Notes under the pieces: generated by a model | Told to the model about the DNA's origin: nothing | What the model saw: only the letters and a program-made list of their open reading frames with translations | Database searches by the model: none | Position numbers and translations under genes: made by a program | Source of the DNA: Paraneptunicella aestuarii | Lineage (GTDB): Bacteria > Pseudomonadota > Gammaproteobacteria > Enterobacterales > Alteromonadaceae | Assembly: GCF_019900845.1 (NCBI RefSeq) | Contig: NZ_CP074570.1 | Location: 4,712,001-4,776,000 of the forward strand | DNA: 64,000 nt | Direction of reading: 5' to 3' | Part shown: positions 9,650 to 18,342 of the stretch, in pieces | Layout: each line of letters begins with the position of its first letter | Numbering within the stretch: the first letter of the stretch is position 1

Positions 9650-9725
9650 ATAATTTTTGAAATTTTGCCAAAAATGACAAAAGCACCCAAAACAAGAACG
9701 AAAATGGTGCTAATGGAGCCCCAGA

Positions 9726-11024
9726 ATGAATGCATCTGTCGTTCAGTCGATGATCAATGCCATAGACAAACCCGCCATATTTATCACGCCAGATTATGTG
9801 ATCCAGGCCGTTAACCAGGCATATATTGATACCTATGATTCCAAAGTATTGATAGGCACCAGCAAATGTTTCGAAATCTCACATAAAAACGATGAACCCT
9901 GCGACAAACATGGCGAAGACTGCCCTCTACAACAATGCAGCAAGACCCAGCGAAACACCAGCGTAGTGCATATCCATACCACAGCCACAGGGAAAACCTA
10001 TTGCGATATCCTGATGAAGCCAGTAATGGATGACACGGGTATCACTATCGGCTTTTTAGAAATTCTGGACAAAATTAACTACGCCGCAGCCGAGTCCCAA
10101 ACCAATAAGATGATTGGCGTTTCCCCCAGCTTTAAAAACATGCTCAACCAGATTAATAGGGCGGCACAATCAGAAATTTCCGTTCTTTTACAGGGTGATA
10201 CTGGCACAGGTAAAGAACTCGTCGCTCAAGCCCTACATAGCTCAAGTAGACGTAAAGACAAACCTTTCGTCGTCATTGAATGTACTGGATTAAGCGAGAA
10301 CCTGTTTGAATCTGAACTGTTTGGCTACGAAAAAGGCGCATTTACGGGTGCTAATGCCAGTAAAAAAGGCTTAATTGAAGTGGCGAATGGTGGCACGGTG
10401 TTCTTTGATGAAATCGGCGATGTGCCACTGAATATGCAAGTGAAACTGCTCCGTTTGTTGGAAACGCAGAGTTTTAGAGCTGTCGGTGGGTTAACCCAGA
10501 AAAAATCTGATTTTCGCTTGGTCTGCGCAACCCACAAAAACTTGCTGGAATTAGTGGAAAAAGGCGAGTTTCGTCAGGATTTGTATTACCGCATTGCAGG
10601 CTTTCCCATTCACTTGCCTTCTCTTTGTGAGCGCAAAGAAGATATTCCCGAGCTGGCATATCACTTCCTGAATCACTCAGAACACCAGCACAAAACCTTT
10701 TCACCTGCCGCGCTGGAAATGCTTTGCCATTACCCGTTTCCCGGCAATATTCGCGAGCTGAAAAGCATTGTCGAACAAGCCGCACTGCTTGCGAATGACA
10801 ACCAGATTCATAAAAACGATTTACCGCCACAAGTCATGTCAAAGCAACTTACTCCGGAAGCAGAACAAGACAACATCGTCACGCTCGAGAAAGCCGAAGA
10901 GAATTATCTGAAAAATGTCTGTGATGAATTTAAAGGAACTCCGGACGAATTAGCCAGGATTCTGGGAGTCAGTACCCGAACTTTATATCGTAAATTGCAG
11001 CGATATGGTTTGAAATTGCGGTGA
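9726..11024 (+). CDS. fisR: Sigma-54-dependent activator, FisR-like sulfane-sulfur sensor
   Basis: A 432-residue NtrC-class activator. Residues 1-115 form a PAS-like sensor domain with cysteines at 48, 59, 66, 71 and 93. The 48-59-66 spacing (11 and 7) equals that of C53-C64-C71, the sulfane-sulfur-reactive cysteines of FisR from Cupriavidus. The AAA+ domain has Walker A GDTGTGKE (157-164), the sigma-54 contact loop GAFTGA (204-209) and Walker B FFDEIGD (D228, E229). A Fis-type HTH (LARILGVSTRTLYRKLQRYG) ends the protein. It diverges from sqr, which has a sigma-54-like promoter. By analogy, polysulfide formed from sulfide would activate it to switch on sqr. There is no phospho-receiver domain, so a kinase is not expected. 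Confidence 0.87.
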   Translation: MNASVVQSMINAIDKPAIFITPDYVIQAVNQAYIDTYDSKVLIGTSKCFEISHKNDEPCDKHGEDCPLQQCSKTQRNTSVVHIHTTATGKTYCDILMKPVMDDTGITIGFLEILDKINYAAAESQTNKMIGVSPSFKNMLNQINRAAQSEISVLLQGDTGTGKELVAQALHSSSRRKDKPFVVIECTGLSENLFESELFGYEKGAFTGANASKKGLIEVANGGTVFFDEIGDVPLNMQVKLLRLLETQSFRAVGGLTQKKSDFRLVCATHKNLLELVEKGEFRQDLYYRIAGFPIHLPSLCERKEDIPELAYHFLNHSEHQHKTFSPAALEMLCHYPFPGNIRELKSIVEQAALLANDNQIHKNDLPPQVMSKQLTPEAEQDNIVTLEKAEENYLKNVCDEFKGTPDELARILGVSTRTLYRKLQRYGLKLR

Positions 11025-11241
11025 TTTGCTCTCAACCAATATCTCCTTGAAAATTGGGAATAGTTTATTCCCCCTCTTTAAAGGCTGTCTCTTCGTCACA
11101 AGTCGAATGAATGGTCTTTTAATCGTTTTACGTTTTATACAAAAGGTTATATGTCACCTTATTCTCTTTGACGTGGTATGACGTTTGAAGAATGGCCTGT
11201 TCCCCCTCGGTTAACCCCCTGACTAAATTAGCAAAACGCAA

Positions 11242-11324
11242 GAATATTAAAAGCAATTCATCAGGGATGATGAATTAGGGCTGCCCGGTGCATGGATGCA
11301 CCGTGAGACCGGCTTTTAATATTC
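11242..11324. repeat. Cloverleaf-like structured element
   Basis: An outer 13-bp perfect inverted repeat (GAATATTAAAAGC at 11242-11254, complement at 11312-11324) encloses two perfect hairpins. These are AATTCATCA-GGGA-TGATGAATT (11255-11276) and CGGTGCAT-GG-ATGCACCG (11286-11303). The nested layout predicts a three-way junction in DNA or RNA. GGTGCATGGATGCACC-type hairpins are common dispersed repeats in gammaproteobacteria as far as I know, but the enclosing stem is notable. Confidence 0.65.
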
Positions 11325-11358
11325 GAGAAGCACAGGAATAGGTTAACCGTTGGGGCTG

Positions 11359-11459
11359 ATTTCTTTTGGTTACTTTTCTTGTTCAGCTGACTATTTATTA
11401 ATTTGGGAAAAGTAACTGGCGCGTCCGAAGGACGTGTCATACAAGAAACCCAAAGAAAT
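11359..11459. repeat. Second inverted-repeat element
   Basis: GTTACTTTTC (11369-11378) pairs perfectly with GAAAAGTAAC (11407-11416). An outer ATTTCTTTTGG (from 11359) pairs imperfectly with CCCAAAGAAAT (ending near 11459), and CGTCC-GAA-GGACG (11422-11434) makes a small hairpin in the right arm. It directly follows the cloverleaf-like unit, suggesting a composite non-coding repeat. Confidence 0.55.
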
Positions 11460-11471
11460 GACAAAGCATAA

Positions 11472-11554
11472 TTAACCCATGCTCGAGATAAGGAAGTGTT
11501 TTGAGATGGCTATTTTTATCACCACGTCTTATCCCGAGTTGGAGTTAATTATCA
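11472..11554 (+). repeat. MITE-like palindromic repeat, copy A
   Basis: About 83 bases that align over their whole length with the reverse complement of 34582-34662. The shared core is ATAAGGAAGTGTTTTGAGAT followed by GGCT and TTTTT, then C(T)TTATCC. The ends form an imperfect terminal inverted repeat: TTAACCCATGCTCGAGATAA against the complement of CTTATCCCGAGTTGGAGTTAA. No open reading frame is inside. It looks like a non-autonomous mobile or dispersed repeat. Confidence 0.65.
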
Positions 11555-11659
11555 TTGATGAATAAAATCTATCTGAAATAAGAAGAGGTGACTAAGAGAC
11601 AGTTTTAAGGAAGGATTAACAACGTAATCTGAAAATTATTCACAGTCTCAGGATCAAAA

Positions 11660-11686
11660 AAGGGAGCAACTAAACATTACTCCCTT
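11660..11686 (-). terminator. Terminator of the RND/LolA/barrel/DUF2892 transcript
   Basis: On the minus strand AAGGGAG and CTCCCTT form a 7-bp stem around a 13-base loop, followed by TTTTTG. It lies 28 bases past the DUF2892 stop codon. Confidence 0.65.
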
Positions 11687-11713
11687 TCTCAAAAACAAAC
11701 TTAAAACCTGACT

Positions 11714-11932
11714 TTACTTCCCGCTCAAAGCCAGTTCTTTCTCGGTTTTAAAACCAAACACTTTGCGCAGCACAATGGTCGCTGGGCAAAAGCCGGTGAA
11801 ACTTTGCTGGAACAAGTTGGCACCAATGAATACGGTGAACCACATAAATCCCGGGTGTACAAAATAGGTCAGGGCGACTGACAGTAAAACCATAAAGCCT
11901 GCAAAAGCGGTAAGGGCTCTTTCTGCTGACAT
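11714..11932 (-). CDS. DUF2892 (YgaP-like) small membrane protein
   Basis: A 72-residue protein with two membrane segments (about residues 5-25 and 30-48) and the DUF2892 pattern: an N-terminal SAERALTAFAGFMVL helix, then GANLFQQSFTGFCPATIVLRKVFG. The ATG at 11932 has GAGGTT upstream; a TTG three codons earlier is less likely. The family is the transmembrane part of YgaP-type rhodaneses, and free-standing copies are often linked to sulfur metabolism or envelope genes. The single cysteine in GFCPA is conserved in the family. It follows the outer-membrane barrel gene by 21 bases and precedes a terminator, so it is the last gene of that operon. Its job there is unknown. Confidence 0.8.
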   Translation of the reverse strand: MSAERALTAFAGFMVLLSVALTYFVHPGFMWFTVFIGANLFQQSFTGFCPATIVLRKVFGFKTEKELALSGK

Positions 11933-11953
11933 TGTAATCAACCTCTTATCTCA

Positions 11954-13471
11954 TCAGAAACTATAAAAATATCTAAAGGAAAAGTAGACATTGCTTGTGT
12001 CTTCAAACTGGTTGAAGAACGTATGTTTGTCTTTTCCGTAAAACCAATTGAAACCTGATGACAGGCTCCAATCATCAACCGGGCTATAACTCGCCCGAAA
12101 CTTCGTATACCCGTCTTTTTCAGTCGGAGAATAGAAACTAAATAAGTTCAGCGTCAACGTTTGACGCAGAGCTCGATAAATCACTTGTGTTGTTAGCACA
12201 TTGCGTACTTTTTCCTGCTCATATTCAGGCCAGGGCGAAGTACGAACCAATGCGTCATGGTCGTGGGTACGTTCCATATACCACTGCAATGAACCGGTTA
12301 AGTTGGGATATAACTCTTGTTCGTACCCAACCAAAACCTTAGACATGGAATTCTGCTCAAGTGGATTATCACCATTGGGATCTTCCAATGCGTTTTGACG
12401 CGCATACTCGAACTTGGCGATACCGTCACCTAACGGGCTCACCACACTGAATCCATATACGTTCATGTCACTGAATTTAGGTCTGCCGAATACATCAGCC
12501 GATTCTGGTAGAGGGCTGTAACCACTGTAGCCATATAGAGCCACTTCTGTTGAATCAAAGGACTTATATAAACGCACTGCATATTCGGCATTGGTTGGGC
12601 GGTTTGCCGTTGGGACATCAAATTCAGGCGCAATGTTCTGCCCCGCTTGAGGACTGAAAAATGAATAATATTGTCCGTTAATGTAATTATCTGGCGTAAA
12701 ACGCGGCGTTACGACGAAGTCGAAATTGAACAAGTCAAAATAACCCGACAGCTTGGCCGAAAACGACGGCGCTTTCAGGTATTCATCATCACGCCCGGAG
12801 AAAAACGACTGCCAATCTTTGGGAAACAAGTCGTTCAAGAACAGGTAATCACCGGTTCCCCAGGTCAGCACTTGTTGCCCTACTTTGGCATCAAAATGTG
12901 ATCCCCAATCCCCTAATCCCGCTAGGGAACCATGCCAAGCCAATTCACGAATTTGAATTTCGGTATTGTTCTTCACACCATCGTAGTACAGGTCGGCGCG
13001 AGTCTTAATGGTGGACGCTTCAAGGTCATAATCCCACTGAAACTGAAAACGTAAATCTGACAGTGTTTGTGGCCTGTCGATAGCAGGATCCAATGACAAA
13101 CGACGACCATAAGCGGCTTCAACAAAACCGGTAATCGGATTACGAGTGCTCTTCGAGTCCTCAAATGAATCCCAATCATCACCTGTGCCAGTACCACCAT
13201 CAGACTGAGCGGAATCACCCCAGTCTCCACTACCAAAATCTCCACTATCAAAGCCCCCCCACTCATCGCTCTGAGTTTCGGTTTTCTTTGCAGGCGCTTT
13301 ATCACCCCAACTGTCAAAATCTGCCCACTCGTCCTTTTCCTGTTTTTGACTTTCCTGCTTTTGATTTTCTTGAGCAAGGACAGAACCAGGGATTACCGCC
13401 GCAGATGCAGCAAGTAAAAGTGAGCTCGCAATAAGCGAACTCTTGAATGGCATTTTCATCGTATTCAGCAT
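11954..13471 (-). CDS. Outer-membrane beta-barrel protein with acidic Trp/Asp-rich N-terminal segment
   Basis: A 505-residue exported protein. A signal peptide ends near SVLAQEN. Next comes a Gln/Lys/Glu-rich spacer and a low-complexity acidic stretch (about residues 47-105) with repeated units DEWADFDSWGD, DEWGGFDSGD, SGDWGD and DDWDSFED. From about residue 115 alternating strands with aromatic belts begin (GFVEAAYGRR, LRFQFQWDYDLE), ending in the C-terminal aromatic signature FSFRYFYSF needed for BAM insertion. It resembles the DUF1302/porin-like barrels paired with RND exporters. It lies between a LolA-like gene and DUF2892 in one operon. A role as outer-membrane end of a lipid or hydrophobic-molecule export path is inferred. 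Confidence 0.75.
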   Translation of the reverse strand: MLNTMKMPFKSSLIASSLLLAASAAVIPGSVLAQENQKQESQKQEKDEWADFDSWGDKAPAKKTETQSDEWGGFDSGDFGSGDWGDSAQSDGGTGTGDDWDSFEDSKSTRNPITGFVEAAYGRRLSLDPAIDRPQTLSDLRFQFQWDYDLEASTIKTRADLYYDGVKNNTEIQIRELAWHGSLAGLGDWGSHFDAKVGQQVLTWGTGDYLFLNDLFPKDWQSFFSGRDDEYLKAPSFSAKLSGYFDLFNFDFVVTPRFTPDNYINGQYYSFFSPQAGQNIAPEFDVPTANRPTNAEYAVRLYKSFDSTEVALYGYSGYSPLPESADVFGRPKFSDMNVYGFSVVSPLGDGIAKFEYARQNALEDPNGDNPLEQNSMSKVLVGYEQELYPNLTGSLQWYMERTHDHDALVRTSPWPEYEQEKVRNVLTTQVIYRALRQTLTLNLFSFYSPTEKDGYTKFRASYSPVDDWSLSSGFNWFYGKDKHTFFNQFEDTSNVYFSFRYFYSF

Positions 13472-13502
13472 GTAAGCGTAAATGCTCCTCTAATCGTGAA
13501 GG

Positions 13503-14288
13503 CTATTTAAGCCACTCTTTTGGTGGAGTTCTCAAACTACGCTCTGAAAAAACGCTGTCTGGCAAATCAATGTCGTACTTGATATTGCGAAACTCCATCA
13601 AGGTATAACCACCAGTTTCCAGATCTGACACCTTGGAGCGCAGAACGGTTGGGAAACCGCCGATCTCTTCTACTTGGACTGTTTCTACCTTGCGGTAGTT
13701 CTTGTCATTCTTATAGAAGTTGATCTGCATCGGTAAAAAGGTGGATTTATCGATAGAAGCAACATAATGAGTGAACTCAACGCTGGAAGGATTTTTAGGC
13801 ACGCCCTTCAACACGTAGAACTGATCGTCCTCAGATTCGAGTGTGAAATTGTCTTCAGTCACAGCACGACCAGACACATCTTCATAAAAGAAGTGCGAAC
13901 CAACAAAAGAAGTGCGCTTGTCACCCGCTGAAATACGTTTTACCAGATCCAAAGCTGGAAGATACAACCAGCGATCATCGTCCTGGCTAGCATCAGTGTG
14001 CTTTTCCACACGGAAAACGGTGTCTTTAACATCAGTAGGGCGAGAGAAAAATACGATCATGCGCTGATCGCCATTATCCTCAACGTCTTTACGCAAAATA
14101 GTAAACTGGCGTAGTTGTTTGCGGCCTTGGGCGTCGACAATCATCATACGTGCTTCCGCACTGCCGTCGTTACCAGCATAGTAAGCCGCTTTTTCAGCCT
14201 TGGTAATAATGTCTTGTACATTCACTTCAGCATTGGCAGCTTGAGCAAACGCCAACCCTGCAGCAATGGATAAAATTAATTTTTTCAT
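13503..14288 (-). CDS. LolA-like outer-membrane lipoprotein-sorting protein
   Basis: A 261-residue periplasmic protein beginning at the ATG at 14288 (MKKLILSIAAGLAFAQAANA), preceded by GGAG; the longer frame begins with TTG. After the signal peptide the sequence follows the LolA-like fold used by RND-linked sorting proteins: GSAEARMMIVDAQGRKQ, then YLPALDLVKRISAGDKRTSF and SHFFYEDVSGR. It ends with strands such as DLETGGYTLMEFRNIKYD. Family members hold a lipid or lipid anchor in a half-barrel and are thought to ferry it across the periplasm. It sits 25 bases downstream of the MmpL-like exporter and upstream of a barrel protein, so the three probably form one trans-envelope path. The substrate is unknown. 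Confidence 0.8.
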   Translation of the reverse strand: MKKLILSIAAGLAFAQAANAEVNVQDIITKAEKAAYYAGNDGSAEARMMIVDAQGRKQLRQFTILRKDVEDNGDQRMIVFFSRPTDVKDTVFRVEKHTDASQDDDRWLYLPALDLVKRISAGDKRTSFVGSHFFYEDVSGRAVTEDNFTLESEDDQFYVLKGVPKNPSSVEFTHYVASIDKSTFLPMQINFYKNDKNYRKVETVQVEEIGGFPTVLRSKVSDLETGGYTLMEFRNIKYDIDLPDSVFSERSLRTPPKEWLK

Positions 14289-14325
14289 TCCAGACTCCAA
14301 TTTCTTTAAATAGCAGTGTCTCGGA

Positions 14326-16887
14326 CTACGAGTCAGACTTCACACCAAACACCAAGCCTTTTGCTTTGGTCATTACTGATGGTAATACTAATAACGTAAC
14401 CAAAGCTGAAATGGCCATGATACTTGCCAGGAAAAAGCCTACCGTGATGTACGGCACAAGAGGTGCGAACAACAACGGAGTGAAGCCCAACGCAATAACC
14501 AATGCATTACGGGTAATGGCCGATGCCGGTTCATCGAACATGATAGTAAAGGTTTCTTTAATGCTACCGGTTTGATTAAACACAGAACGGGTACGCTCCA
14601 GAAAGTGAATCGCAAAGTCTACCGATAAGCCTAAGGTTAATGCTGAAAGCACTGCAATTGGCATGTCGTAGTCTTTGCCCACAATACCGATTAGGCCATA
14701 AATGAAGGCAATGGTAATGGTCAGCGGCAACATGGCCAGAAAGCCAAACACCACGGAACGGAACAGGAATACCATCATAATGAATACAGTAACGAAGGCG
14801 CTCAGCAAGCTATTCAACATACCGGCAACCATGTTTTCCTGCCACACCACGTTCAGATATGCCTTACCAGCCCAGCCCACATCCAAACCTTGAGGCAGAG
14901 GATTAGCTTTAACGTATTCATCAACCAAGGAGACAACTTTGGTCATATCCTGATTGTCACCGCTGGTCAGCTGCAACCAAATCAGAGTTGAACGGTAGTC
15001 TGGCGTAACAAAGTGCCACAAGTCATTAGGTCTATGTGACGACTGGTACTGCAACAAGGTTTGCGCAACCGCATTGCTGGAATTAGGCAATTGATAATCT
15101 TTGTCTTCGCCTGAGCGCAATTCGCGGTTCACCACTTTCACCACGTCAGCTAATGAGTTGGATTTACCGACCAAACCGGAATCTTTCAGATAGTCCTGTA
15201 ATTTGCTCATGTAAGCCAATAGCTCTGGGCTTTGGAACGTTTTCGAGTTGTTAGTCGCCTGTTCAGCTTGTTTCAACAAAGTTTCCAACCAAGCGATTTG
15301 ATCGTCAGAATCAGCCGCAAACAACTGATCATCAATCGCAATAATCAACTGCTGTAATTGCTCTTGTTCTGGCAATGCAGACAACCTGGCTTCTGTTTCT
15401 GTATACCAATCAGCTAATCCAGAGGGCATATTTTGTTCAGATGTCAATAAACCCATGCCAGTTTTGACATTATTGTTGTCAGAAATGACAAGGTAGGCAT
15501 CATAGGTTCCTGCAAAGTTTTCATTCAATACTCTGTCGGCAACGCGAATTTCGTGATCTGCTTTAAACCAGCGTACCGGGTTATCGTTAATCTGAATTTG
15601 AGTAATACCCCAAACCGAAATGCCGAAAATAATAGCGAAAACGCTTAGCAAAGCGCCTTGATGGCTATTCGCAATACGACCCAGGAACTTGGCAAACTGT
15701 GCAACACGAGAACCATCTTCGTTGTCGTGCAATGCCGCTTGTAGCTTTTCTAAAGACTCATCGCTCATACGCGACAAATAAGCAGGAATAAAGGTGATAG
15801 TCACCAAAAACGCGAACAAGATACCAAAGCCAACGAAAGCACCGAAAATCTGTACTGGCGGAATAGGAGTCAGCATCAAGGAGAAGAAACCAATACAGGA
15901 CGTGATTGAGGTGTACAACATAGGTGTGAACAAGTGACCAATGACTTCTTCAACCACATCACGCAGGTTTTCACCTGGCTTATAACGATCAGAAAACTCC
16001 GAGAGTATGTGTACCGAATCCACCACCGCAATCGGCATGAGGAAGATAGCGATCATGGAAGACATGATATGCACGGTAAAGCCCATACCAATTAACAAGC
16101 CCATAGTCACAATAACCGTCGCCATTGCGACAATCATAGGCGCGGTAATCAATGGAATATTGCGGAAAAACAGGAACAACAGGATGAAAATGGTTAAGCC
16201 CGCCAAAGGCGCTGAAATACCCATTTGCACAAACATTTCAAAACCAAACTGGTCTTCTGCCACCGGCAAACCTGTGATGTACCAGTTGTCGACTGAGTCC
16301 AGTTCTTTGATATGACCGCGGATTTCTTCGGCGATACGATAGCTTTCATTTTTATCTACGATAGGAACGTAAATGGCTGCCGCCTTACCGTTTTGAGAAA
16401 CCAATGTGTTGTACAACAAAGGCAAGCGCTCAATCTTCTTCTGAACCGCCAAGGCTTCTTCTTCAGAAGTTGGAGCGTCTTTCATCATCCATTCAAAGCG
16501 AATGGTTCCTTCCCCTTCCTGAGAAATGTTATCAACGGTTGAAACCGCCATTAAATCTGCGGACACAACGCCGTCGATTGACAAAATTGACACAACCAAG
16601 TCATGCATTGCGGTCAGGGATTGTTGGTTGTAAACACCCACCCCTTTTGCGCTTTGCGTGTTTACGGCTCCAACAACAATGGAATCGTACATATTGAAAT
16701 TGCGTTTTGTCTGATTATGGAACACCCGGGAAGGATGGTCTGCAGACAGCATGTTTTCTGGATCTGTGTCGATCTGAATACGAGGAATCTGACTACCGAT
16801 TCCGAACGTTAACAACAACAGAACCCAATAGATTGTCTTGGGTTTGGTGGTACAAAAATGCACTAGTGATTTAGCGATATGAGTCAT
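14326..16887 (-). CDS. MmpL/RND-family exporter (SSD-type)
   Basis: An 853-residue inner-membrane transporter with two repeats, each one membrane helix, a large periplasmic domain and a five-helix bundle. The first helix lies near residues 15-35 with DTDPENMLSADHPSRVFHN following it, typical of the MmpL/HpnN/sterol-sensing RND branch. The first bundle is near residues 225-370 (IAIFLMPIAVVDSVHILSEF) and the second near 690-845 (ALTLGLSVDFAIHFLERTRS). The intramembrane Asp residues in VDS and VDF are the likely proton-relay sites. GGACAATA precedes the ATG. It is the first gene of an operon with LolA-like and barrel proteins. Export of lipids or pigments is more likely than drugs, by analogy. 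Confidence 0.87.
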   Translation of the reverse strand: MTHIAKSLVHFCTTKPKTIYWVLLLLTFGIGSQIPRIQIDTDPENMLSADHPSRVFHNQTKRNFNMYDSIVVGAVNTQSAKGVGVYNQQSLTAMHDLVVSILSIDGVVSADLMAVSTVDNISQEGEGTIRFEWMMKDAPTSEEEALAVQKKIERLPLLYNTLVSQNGKAAAIYVPIVDKNESYRIAEEIRGHIKELDSVDNWYITGLPVAEDQFGFEMFVQMGISAPLAGLTIFILLFLFFRNIPLITAPMIVAMATVIVTMGLLIGMGFTVHIMSSMIAIFLMPIAVVDSVHILSEFSDRYKPGENLRDVVEEVIGHLFTPMLYTSITSCIGFFSLMLTPIPPVQIFGAFVGFGILFAFLVTITFIPAYLSRMSDESLEKLQAALHDNEDGSRVAQFAKFLGRIANSHQGALLSVFAIIFGISVWGITQIQINDNPVRWFKADHEIRVADRVLNENFAGTYDAYLVISDNNNVKTGMGLLTSEQNMPSGLADWYTETEARLSALPEQEQLQQLIIAIDDQLFAADSDDQIAWLETLLKQAEQATNNSKTFQSPELLAYMSKLQDYLKDSGLVGKSNSLADVVKVVNRELRSGEDKDYQLPNSSNAVAQTLLQYQSSHRPNDLWHFVTPDYRSTLIWLQLTSGDNQDMTKVVSLVDEYVKANPLPQGLDVGWAGKAYLNVVWQENMVAGMLNSLLSAFVTVFIMMVFLFRSVVFGFLAMLPLTITIAFIYGLIGIVGKDYDMPIAVLSALTLGLSVDFAIHFLERTRSVFNQTGSIKETFTIMFDEPASAITRNALVIALGFTPLLFAPLVPYITVGFFLASIMAISALVTLLVLPSVMTKAKGLVFGVKSDS

Positions 16888-17099
16888 TATTGTCCAATAA
16901 AATTTAAGCTGATCAGTTTATTACTTAAAAGTAGCAAAAGTTAGGCCATATCCAAGCTGGAAAGGAAAATTTTGGATGATAAAGAAGGGGTAAAAGTAGC
17001 TAAGGTAATAAATTTAAAAACAAAGAGTTTTGTTTTTCAGGTATTGGGGTGAGTTAGAGCCAACATGGAACTAACCCACCTTTCTCTTTTCAAAAAGTT

Positions 17100-18182
17100 T
17101 TAGCGAGATTTCTTGGTAAAAGTATCATCTGCAGGGGATTCAGTATAAGCACCGAGATCTTGATTCGAGCTCCAATTCTTATCCATAAGAACTCTTATCT
17201 GACTGGTACTCGAAGCAGCAGAAGGGGCATCCAGGGCTTCATTAGCAATGTCCAAAGTAGAAAAATTCTTCGACCAAAAATACCAGGTAACTGCAGCCCC
17301 ATGCTTTTCTGCCAATTGCCAAAAGTCGAAATTCCAAGGTTTCAGCTCTGAGAAGGCCAGCTCATTCATCATCGCCATATTCGCATCACCTACAAATGGC
17401 GTACCAGAAGTTGGAGAGGAACGGTAAGATTCAATTGCCACACCCAAAGCTTTTAATTCAAAAGCATATTCTCTGGACACTTCACCAGTCCATTTACCAC
17501 CCAAATAGTCCTTACCCCAATTCGAAGAAAATGGGTCGAGTAACACCACTCTGTCAGCACGCAAATTCGCGTTAGCGTTAAAGCGCAATTCATAAGCAAT
17601 ATTAAGAGCCAACTGATTTCCCAATGAATGCCCTGCTATACGTAATTCGCTGCCGTTATACCCCTGCATATTGTCCAGAACAGATTGGGTTAATAGCTGC
17701 GTTACCGATTGATTCGGCCCAGCCTGGTAGCCACTGACGGAGCTTTTCCATCGCATCCCCTGACGTGCTGTTGCGGAATAAATTTTTGACTCTGCATCCT
17801 TCACTTCTGACTCATCAGCAAACTGATTCCAATATAAAATGCCCACGTTATAACCACGATCCAACCAAAACTGTGATAAATCCATTGCTGGGCCACCTGA
17901 ATTCCTGCGATCCAAGGTTTCTCGCCGGTTCGCATCCACAGAACCATTCTGCCAACCATGGATGTATAAAACCGTATTTTTATTCGGATCATAATAAGGA
18001 TTAGCTTGACCAGGAATAGCCTTTTCAGCCTTCGTATAATCGAACCAATACAAACCATAATCCAGGTTTTCAAAGGTCGACGAAGGAAACGTAATTTCTG
18101 CTTTCGCAGTAAAAGACAATGAAATTAAAGCACCTACAGCTATTAATGATGCCCGTGAAACTCGATGTATTGTATTAAACAT
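17100..18182 (-). CDS. Secreted lipase-like alpha/beta hydrolase
   Basis: About 360 residues from the ATG at 18182 (MFNTIHRVSRASLIAVGALI), with GGGAT upstream; a longer frame to 18218 would bury the signal peptide, which ends near TAKAEI. The alpha/beta hydrolase core is clear: VLYIHGWQNGS (oxyanion region), the nucleophile elbow RIAGHSLGNQLALN, and VVLLDPFSSNW with a probable catalytic Asp. The pattern is close to the pancreatic-lipase-like/PF00151 group. The His of the triad is probably in EKHGAAV. It is a lone gene on the minus strand. An imperfect inverted repeat (17049-17079) follows the stop but has no U-tract. Substrate unknown; secretion into periplasm or medium is inferred. Confidence 0.75.
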   Translation of the reverse strand: MFNTIHRVSRASLIAVGALISLSFTAKAEITFPSSTFENLDYGLYWFDYTKAEKAIPGQANPYYDPNKNTVLYIHGWQNGSVDANRRETLDRRNSGGPAMDLSQFWLDRGYNVGILYWNQFADESEVKDAESKIYSATARQGMRWKSSVSGYQAGPNQSVTQLLTQSVLDNMQGYNGSELRIAGHSLGNQLALNIAYELRFNANANLRADRVVLLDPFSSNWGKDYLGGKWTGEVSREYAFELKALGVAIESYRSSPTSGTPFVGDANMAMMNELAFSELKPWNFDFWQLAEKHGAAVTWYFWSKNFSTLDIANEALDAPSAASSTSQIRVLMDKNWSSNQDLGAYTESPADDTFTKKSR

Positions 18183-18342
18183 TGCATTATCCCGGGTTAA
18201 TTGAAATAAAATTGCCACACGAATGAAAGCGTTTACAATAACACAGAGGGTATTTTTTGGAACTGGTTTGACCAGAAATTTAGTGAATATTTTTAACCAG
18301 ACTGACGCTTAAAGTTATAAAGAAAGATTAATGTTGAAAGAT

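Larger units (their letters stand above)
11025..11713. other. Non-coding interval rich in folded repeat elements
   Basis: The 689 bases between fisR and the DUF2892 gene contain no convincing gene. They hold at least three structured repeat units (11242-11324, 11359-11459 and 11472-11554) and a terminator at 11660-11686. The first 200 bases show nothing recognisable. A short minus-strand reading frame at 11261-11464 overlaps these hairpins and has no coding character. Confidence 0.7.

Noticed and set aside
11261..11464. A 67-codon minus-strand reading frame
   Set aside because: It runs through several perfect hairpins of repeat elements and shows no coding signature.
17049..17079. Terminator for the lipase-like gene
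   Set aside because: A GTGGGTTAG/CTAACTCAC inverted repeat is present, but the loop is long and no U-tract follows.
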